Part shown: positions 59,054-64,000 of the stretch, one piece after another
How the letters are laid out: each line of letters opens with the position of its first letter
How positions within the stretch are numbered: position 1 is the first letter of the stretch
NCBI RefSeq assembly: GCF_028613635.1
Contig: NZ_JAQRMY010000001.1
Coordinates: 1,096,331 to 1,160,330 of the forward strand
Source of the DNA: Devosia sp. ZB163
GTDB taxonomy: Bacteria; Pseudomonadota; Alphaproteobacteria; Rhizobiales; Devosiaceae
Length of the DNA: 64,000 bases
Reading direction: 5' to 3'
Made by a program: the position numbers and the translations under genes
Notes under the pieces: model-generated
What the model was told of the DNA's origin: nothing
The model's input: the letters and a program-made list of their open reading frames with translations, nothing else
The model's database searches: none

Positions 59054-59563
59054 ATGCCGACCAACCGTCTCAATCGTCGCTTCGTTCTGCTCGGCGGTAC
59101 GGCAGTCGCCGCGCTCGGCGCAGCTGCCCTGCTGCGGCCCATGGGGGCCAGCACCGCTGCCGAAGGCACGTTCGAGTTCACCCTCACCGACGAGGAGTGG
59201 AAGAAGCGCCTTTCCCCGCTCGCCTACCAGGTGCTGCGGCATGAATACACCGAGCACCCCGGCACCTCCGAGCTGCTCAACGAGCACCGGACCGGCACCT
59301 TCGCCTGCGCCGGCTGCGACCTGCCACTGTTCGATTCCAAGACCAAGTATGACAGCCACACGGGCTGGCCCAGCTTCTACCAGCCGCTGGACAACGCCGT
59401 GGGCGAGGCGACGGACACCAAGCTCGGCTACCCACGCACAGAAGTGCACTGCCGCCGCTGCGGTGGCCACCTCGGGCACGTCTTCAACGATGGCCCCGAG
59501 CCGACCGGGCTGCGCTACTGCATGAACGGCGTGTCGCTGGTGTTTCACCCCGCCGAAGGGTGA
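59054..59563 (+). CDS. msrB: exported peptide-methionine (R)-S-oxide reductase
   Basis: This 169-residue MsrB domain protein repairs methionine-R-sulfoxide. A twin-arginine-type signal (NRRFVLLGGTAVAALGAAALL) directs it to the periplasm. Zinc cysteines are in CAGC (~78) and CRRCGG (~134), the catalytic Cys in GLRYCMNGVSL (~156). It has no MsrA domain. Next to an ECF sigma group, it fits an envelope oxidative-stress role; this is inference. Confidence 0.92.
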   Translation: MPTNRLNRRFVLLGGTAVAALGAAALLRPMGASTAAEGTFEFTLTDEEWKKRLSPLAYQVLRHEYTEHPGTSELLNEHRTGTFACAGCDLPLFDSKTKYDSHTGWPSFYQPLDNAVGEATDTKLGYPRTEVHCRRCGGHLGHVFNDGPEPTGLRYCMNGVSLVFHPAEG

Positions 59564-59591
59564 GGCGGGCGGGCCGCAGTATCGCATGGGT

Positions 59592-59610
59592 CCCCGGGTC
59601 AAGCCCGGGG
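59592..59610. repeat. CCCCGGG-TCAAG-CCCGGGG palindrome
   Basis: A perfect 7-bp stem with a 5-base loop lies inside GGGTCCCCGGGTCAAGCCCG, a widespread intergenic repeat of the 'GGTCAAGCCCGGGGATGACG' type. It lies 29 bases after msrB and could end its transcript. Confidence 0.6.
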
Positions 59611-59778
59611 ATGACGGTGGTTTGGGGCTTGGCCGGTGCGCGGGGCCGGCGCCAAGCGTTGCTCGTGCCAATAAGCACCGGTCGTGCATGGAGGGCGTCG
59701 GGTGTCGCCACTGCGGGTAGGAGGCATGCGTGCCGCCATCTTGCGTCCGGCTCCGAAGCGGGCCATCTGATTGGCATC

Positions 59779-60483
59779 ATGAAGCTCACCATCATCCAGA
59801 CCGGCGACGTCCCGGCGCCGCTGCGGCCGAAGTTCGGCGCCTATCCCCCGATGTTCCAGCGCATGTTCGACGAGGCCGGCCACGGTTTCGACTACGAGAC
59901 CATCCCGGTCCACGACGGCGCCGCTTTTCCGGACGCCGGCAAGCTCGACGCCATCCTCATCACCGGCTCGGCGGCAGGCGTCTACGATGACTATGCCTGG
60001 CTCGATCCGCTGCGCGCCTTCATCCGCTCGGCCTATGCAGCGGACACGCCTATGCTCGGCATCTGTTTCGGCCACCAGATCATGGCCGACGCACTGGGTG
60101 GCGACGTCCGCAAGTCAGAAAAGGGCTGGGGCCTCGGCCGCCATACCTATGGTGTGAAGGCGCGCCCGGAGTTTCTCGGCACCGACCTGCTTGCGCTCTC
60201 CATCGCCTGCTCGCACCAGGACCAGGTCATTGCGCCGCCCAAGGAGGCGGAGGTCTTCCTCGCCTCCGAGTTCACACCGAACGCCGGGCTCGCTTACCGC
60301 AACGGCAGGGCCCTGAGCCTCCAGCCGCACCCGGAGTTCCACGACGACTACACGCTGGCGCTGGCCGAGCTTCGCCGCGGCAAGGCACCGGACGAAGTGG
60401 TGGAGAAGGCCGTGGCCTCGGTGGCAACGCCCTCGCACAGCAAGGATGTGGCCGGGTGGCTGGGGAGCTTCCTCACGCGGTAG
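59779..60483 (+). CDS. class I glutamine amidotransferase-like protein
   Basis: This 234-residue GATase1 protein resembles GMP synthase amidotransferase and YfeJ-type relatives. The nucleophile is in LGICFGHQIMA (~98), the catalytic His-x-Glu in LQPHPEFH (~183). There is no synthetase domain, so the amidated substrate is unknown. ATG 59779 is chosen by homology of MKLTIIQTGDVP; the frame is open further upstream through the repeat. Confidence 0.87.
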   Translation: MKLTIIQTGDVPAPLRPKFGAYPPMFQRMFDEAGHGFDYETIPVHDGAAFPDAGKLDAILITGSAAGVYDDYAWLDPLRAFIRSAYAADTPMLGICFGHQIMADALGGDVRKSEKGWGLGRHTYGVKARPEFLGTDLLALSIACSHQDQVIAPPKEAEVFLASEFTPNAGLAYRNGRALSLQPHPEFHDDYTLALAELRRGKAPDEVVEKAVASVATPSHSKDVAGWLGSFLTR

Positions 60484-60489
60484 TGCGCG

Positions 60490-60602
60490 CCGCGCCCCTC
60501 ACCCCGGCCCTCTCCCCAGAGGGGCGAGGGGGCGTTGTGGCACGGGCGGTTCAACTCGCGTCCCCTCGCCCCTCTGGGGAGAGGGTTAGGGTGAGGGGCG
60601 CC
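60490..60602. repeat. dispersed palindromic repeat (GCGCCCCTCACCC type)
   Basis: This ~113-bp palindrome lies between the convergent GATase and engB genes. The arms GCCCCTCACCCCGGCCCTCTCCCC... and GGGGAGAGGGTTAGGGTGAGGGGC, with CAGAGGGGCGAGGGG/CCCCTCGCCCCTCTG inside, would form a long hairpin. It could terminate both genes. Confidence 0.75.
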
Positions 60603-60614
60603 AAGCACCGGGAG

Positions 60615-61265
60615 CTACTGCTCCAGCAGCTGCCGGATTTCCGCCCTTAGCTGTTCCATGCCGAACTTGGTCTCGCTCGAGGTGAGGATGAGTTCGGGGT
60701 GCGCGGCGGGGCGCTTCCTGATGGTGTCGCGGGTCTTCTTGATCGCGGCGTCGAGTTCGGCCTTGTTCGGCTTGTCGGCCTTGGTGATGACGACCTGGTA
60801 GCTCACCGCCGCCTTGTCGAGCTCGTTCATCACCGAGATGTCGTTGGCGTTCGGGCCGTGGCGGCCATCGATCAGCACGTAGACGCGCCTGAGGTTCGGC
60901 CGGCCGGTGAGGTACTGGTGGATCAGCCTGGTCCACTGCTTCACCTTGTCCTCGGGCGCCTTGGCGAAGCCGTAGCCCGGCATGTCGACGACCCTGAGAT
61001 CGGCGTGCTGGCTCTCGAAGATGTTCAGTTCCTGCGTCCGGCCCGGCGTATTGGACGTGCGGGCAAGCCCGGTAGTGCCGGTCAGCGCGTTGATCAGCGA
61101 GGACTTGCCCACGTTCGAGCGGCCGGCGAAGGCGATCTCGAGCCGGTCTGACGGCGGCAGGTCGGCGATGCGGACGCACCCCTTGGTGAACAGGAACGGC
61201 CGCGCGAACAGCAGCCGCCCGGCCTCGATCTGGTCTTCGCTGAATTTGGACGGGGTCTCGGACAT
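60615..61265 (-). CDS. engB: ribosome biogenesis GTPase YsxC/EngB
   Basis: EngB (216 aa) is an essential GTPase for 50S subunit assembly. G1 is AGRSNVGKSSLI (~47), switch I/G2 is TSNTPGRTQ, G3 is VVDMPGYG, G4 is TKAD near 146, and G5 SS-(E/T)-T-K near 190 (TSSETKFGM). It begins MSETPSKFSEDQIEAGR. In relatives it follows yidC directly; here a methyltransferase gene lies between. Confidence 0.95.
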   Translation of the reverse strand: MSETPSKFSEDQIEAGRLLFARPFLFTKGCVRIADLPPSDRLEIAFAGRSNVGKSSLINALTGTTGLARTSNTPGRTQELNIFESQHADLRVVDMPGYGFAKAPEDKVKQWTRLIHQYLTGRPNLRRVYVLIDGRHGPNANDISVMNELDKAAVSYQVVITKADKPNKAELDAAIKKTRDTIRKRPAAHPELILTSSETKFGMEQLRAEIRQLLEQ

Positions 61266-61320
61266 GGCCGTTCAATAGGGGAGGGCGGGGCGGATGGGAA
61301 GGGGGCAGCGGGCAACGCCG

Positions 61321-62088
61321 CTACGCCGCGATACTGCCCCAGGTCAGCCTGGAACGCGTGCGAAATGTCAGCTGGCCGCCGTTCGCGTAAGGACTCAGCA
61401 TCTCGCCGAGCTCGGAATCGAAGCGGCTGCTGTGTACTCCCAATCTGGACGGCGCAAAGGTGTCGCGCGAATGCTGGCACGCGATGAAGTCCTCTACGCT
61501 CTGGACAAAGGGGTCACTGACGAAGTCCTCATCGCCCCTTGCGACGATATGTATCCGAAAGGCGTTCCCTTCCCGCTCCCACCGCGCCGGGTCAAGGGAC
61601 TTGCCGGTCAGGAACGGTACCCATCTTCCGAGGAATGCCTGCCAGTCCTTTTCCCAGGGCGGATCAAGTGGCGCATCACCGCTGACCACTGCAAAGACAT
61701 GGTCGGCAGCCGCATGCGCCTGCAGCTTGGGGAACAGCCGGACATGATCCATCCAATGGATGCTGGCGGCCGCAACAGTCAGGTCATAGCGCCCTTCGAG
61801 CGGCGCGTCCTCGGCCAGGCTCTCGAGCCACACGACGTTGCCTCCCGCACCGGGCAGGCTCTTGCCTAGCGCGATCATATTGGCGGAGGGGTCCACCGCT
61901 GTGACGGACGAGAAGACCGGCGAAAGCGCTCGCGAAATCTTCCCGGGTCCACTGCCGATATCGAGCAGTGCGTTGTGCGCTGGCGCGATGGCGACGAGCC
62001 TGTCGAGCAGCGCGCTCGGGTAGGGTGGCCGATGCACGTACGAGGCAACGACCCCCGCCTCTTCGAACGTTTGGCCCTTCCGGGTCAT
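61321..62088 (-). CDS. class I SAM-dependent methyltransferase
   Basis: This 255-residue protein has the SAM motif I LLDIGSGPGKISRAL (~43), motif II AVDPSANMIALG and TVAAASIHWMD (~108). This resembles the Methyltransf_11/25 group. GGGGGAAG precedes the ATG. The substrate is unknown. It sits between yidC and engB, with a yidC terminator hairpin upstream. Confidence 0.87.
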   Translation of the reverse strand: MTRKGQTFEEAGVVASYVHRPPYPSALLDRLVAIAPAHNALLDIGSGPGKISRALSPVFSSVTAVDPSANMIALGKSLPGAGGNVVWLESLAEDAPLEGRYDLTVAAASIHWMDHVRLFPKLQAHAAADHVFAVVSGDAPLDPPWEKDWQAFLGRWVPFLTGKSLDPARWEREGNAFRIHIVARGDEDFVSDPFVQSVEDFIACQHSRDTFAPSRLGVHSSRFDSELGEMLSPYANGGQLTFRTRSRLTWGSIAA

Positions 62089-62101
62089 GAGCTTCCCCCA
62101 A

Positions 62102-62130
62102 AACGAAAACGGCGGGGTGTTGCCCCGCCG
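62102..62130 (-). terminator. Rho-independent terminator of yidC
   Basis: CGGCGGGG/CCCCGCCG is a perfect 8-bp stem with a 5-base loop. On the minus strand it is followed by TTTTCGTTTTG, right after the yidC stop. Confidence 0.85.
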
Positions 62131-62139
62131 CTTGGTACG

Positions 62140-63999
62140 TCAGCTCGCCTTGCCGCCGGCTTCCGCCTTTGGCTTGCGCTTGAAGCTTGCCGCGATGTTG
62201 CCGAGCAGGTCTACCTCGGCGCCGTGGCGCTTCATGATGAACCACTGCTGGGTCACCGAGAGCAGGTTGTTCCAGGCCCAGTAGATCACGAGGCCGGCGG
62301 GGAACGAGCCCAGCATGAAGGTGAAGATCACCGGCATCCAGTTGAAGATCATCGCCTGGGTCGGATCCGGCGGGGGCGGGTTGAGCCGCATCTGCACCCA
62401 CATGGTGACGCCCATGATGAGCGGCCAGATGCCGAGGTGGAGCAGGCCGCCGATGACCGGCACGGCAGTCGGGTTCCACGGGATCAGGCCGAACAGGGTG
62501 AAGATGTTGGTCGGATCGGGCGCCGCGAGGTCGACGATCCAGCCGAAGAAGGGCGCATGCCGCATCTCGAGCGAGATGAAGATGACGGTATAGAGCGAGA
62601 AGAACACCGGGATCTGGATGAGGATCGGCCAGCAGCCCGAGAGCGGGTTGATCTTCTCTTTCTTGTACAGCTCCATCATCGCCTGCTGCTGCTGCACGCG
62701 ATCGTCCTTGAAGCGCTCCTGGATGGCCTTCATTTCCGGCTGCACGCGCCGCATCGCCGCCATCGAGGCGTAGGAGCGGTTGGCGAGCGGGAAGAAGAGC
62801 GCCTTGACGATGACCGTCACCGCGAGGATCGCGAGGCCGAAATTGCCGAGGATTCCGTAGAGGAAGTTCAGCAGCTCGAACATCGGCCGGGTGATGAAGT
62901 GCAGCCAGCCCCAGTCGATCAGCAGTTCCAGCCGGTCGAAGCCGTAGGTCTTGTCGTAGTTGTCGATGACATGCGTCTGCTTGGCACCGGCAAAGGTATA
63001 GGTCTTGTTCTCAGCCGTGCCGCCAGCCGGCACGACGAGCGGGGTGCTCTCGACGAAGCTCGTCTGGAAGACGTCGGTCGTGCCCTGGCGATTGGCCGAG
63101 AAGCGCGCGTTCAGCGGCGCGCCGGGGAACGAGAGAATGGCCGTCGCCCAGTACTTGTCGCCGATGCCGACCCAGCCACCGGTGGCCGAGGTCCAGTTGT
63201 TCTGCCCGTCATGCAGAACGTCGGAGTACTTCTTGGAGACGAGGTTGTTCGTGCCGAGCACGCCCAGCGGGCCTTCGTGCTGGACGAAGAAGTTCTGCAC
63301 ATGCGGCATGCCCTGGCGCACGACGCGCGAGAAGGGGAACAGCATGACGTCGCCGGTGCCGGCGTTCTCGACCGACTGGACCACGGTGAACAGGTAGTGG
63401 TCGTCGACACTGATGGTGCGGCGGAAGACGAGGCCGGCGCCATTGTCCCAGCGCAGCGTCACCGGGGTCGCCTGGGTCAGCGTCTGGTTGTCGCCCTCGA
63501 CAGCCCACGTCGCATCAGGCGGGGTGGCCTGCGCGCCGTCGGCGGTGGCAAAGCCCTGCTCGACATAGTAGCCGCCCGGGCCACCCGCGGGGCTCAGCAG
63601 CGTGATGATCGGCGAGTTGGGGTCGACGGTCTCGTGGTATTCCTTGAGCCTGACGTCATCGATGCGCGCGCCCGTGAGGCTGATCGAGCCGGACAGCGCC
63701 GGGGTGTCGATGGCGACGCGCGGCGAAGCCGCAAGCGCCGCGTCGCGGGTGGCGAAGGTGCCGGGCAGGGTGGCATCGCCCGAGGCCGCTGCAGCGGGGG
63801 CCGCGCCGGGCGCAGCAGTGCCCGCGGGTGTCGCGAGGCCCTGATCGGCAGTCGGCTGCAGTTGGGCGGCGGTCTCGGCCTCGGCACGGCGCTGCGCCTG
63901 CTCGAGTTGCGGCCCGGCCACGAAGAATTGCCATCCGAACAGCACTACGACGCTGAGCACGATCGCAATGATCATGTTGCGGTTGTTTTCGGACTGCAT
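62140..63999 (-). CDS. yidC: membrane protein insertase YidC
   Basis: YidC (619 aa) inserts proteins into the inner membrane. The N-terminal helix is NMIIAIVLSVVVLFGWQFFV. A large periplasmic beta domain follows (residues ~50-350). The conserved insertase core has FFSLYTVIFISLEMRHAPFFGWI and PAGLVIYWAWNNLLSVTQQWF. A Gln-rich coiled stretch sits in the C1 loop (DDRVQQQQAMMELY), and the basic tail ends KRKPKAEAGGKAS. The start ATG is at 63999, one base inside the window edge; it is complete. Confidence 0.95.
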   Translation of the reverse strand: MQSENNRNMIIAIVLSVVVLFGWQFFVAGPQLEQAQRRAEAETAAQLQPTADQGLATPAGTAAPGAAPAAAASGDATLPGTFATRDAALAASPRVAIDTPALSGSISLTGARIDDVRLKEYHETVDPNSPIITLLSPAGGPGGYYVEQGFATADGAQATPPDATWAVEGDNQTLTQATPVTLRWDNGAGLVFRRTISVDDHYLFTVVQSVENAGTGDVMLFPFSRVVRQGMPHVQNFFVQHEGPLGVLGTNNLVSKKYSDVLHDGQNNWTSATGGWVGIGDKYWATAILSFPGAPLNARFSANRQGTTDVFQTSFVESTPLVVPAGGTAENKTYTFAGAKQTHVIDNYDKTYGFDRLELLIDWGWLHFITRPMFELLNFLYGILGNFGLAILAVTVIVKALFFPLANRSYASMAAMRRVQPEMKAIQERFKDDRVQQQQAMMELYKKEKINPLSGCWPILIQIPVFFSLYTVIFISLEMRHAPFFGWIVDLAAPDPTNIFTLFGLIPWNPTAVPVIGGLLHLGIWPLIMGVTMWVQMRLNPPPPDPTQAMIFNWMPVIFTFMLGSFPAGLVIYWAWNNLLSVTQQWFIMKRHGAEVDLLGNIAASFKRKPKAEAGGKAS

Positions 64000-64000
64000 C

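Overview
The window is GC-rich chromosomal DNA from an alphaproteobacterium, most likely of the Hyphomicrobiales and possibly Devosia-like. That placement is my inference from the run of protein families, the CycM-like cytochrome, the small SRP RNA just upstream of dnaX, and the chromosomal block carrying yidC, engB, argB, dapD, dapE, truA, fmt and def. No phage genes, insertion sequences, CRISPR array or tRNA were recognised. The gene density is high, and only the Tad pilus promoter region is a gene-free stretch longer than 300 bases.

Layout. (1) 0.1-9.8 kb: a CoxG/SRPBCC protein, then a BMP-type nucleoside ABC transporter (binding protein, double ATPase, two permeases), cytidine deaminase, deoxyribose-phosphate aldolase and a double-domain ALDH16-like aldehyde dehydrogenase. 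(2) 9.8-13.7 kb: a MarR-controlled HlyD/FUSC efflux pair and a 5'-3' exonuclease, which separate the first salvage group from (3) 13.8-16.9 kb: thymidine phosphorylase, phosphopentomutase and uracil phosphoribosyltransferase. Groups 1 and 3 together form a path from imported pyrimidine (deoxy)nucleosides to UMP, glyceraldehyde-3-phosphate and acetate.

(4) 17.7-28.9 kb: a Tad/Flp pilus locus. TadG-like, TadE and a stand-alone CpaC-N protein lie on the minus strand. Flp pilin, CpaA, CpaB, CpaC, CpaE, CpaF, TadB and TadC lie on the plus strand, and TadD on the minus strand. No cpaD is present. Near-consensus CtrA boxes lie at its promoters. (5) 29-34.9 kb: M17 aminopeptidase, MarR-GNAT fusion regulator, GhrA-like reductase, membrane cytochrome c, prephenate dehydratase and two small unknown genes. 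(6) 35-38 kb: SRP RNA, dnaX, ybaB, recR. (7) 38-43.5 kb: acidic hypothetical protein, exported dienelactone hydrolase, MHYT-GGDEF-EAL protein, RmuC.

(8) 43.6-64 kb: the housekeeping block def-fmt-truA on the plus strand facing dapE, dapD, argB, engB and yidC on the minus strand. It is interrupted by accessory modules: three overlapping multi-pass membrane genes, a DUF805 gene with a fragment of a second copy, a LOG protein with a flavodoxin-fold reductase, a TetR-controlled MFS pump, and an ECF sigma/anti-sigma/fasciclin/MsrB group. Several families of dispersed palindromic repeats fill the intergenic gaps, including one ~160-185 bp element present in opposite orientations upstream of recR and fmt.
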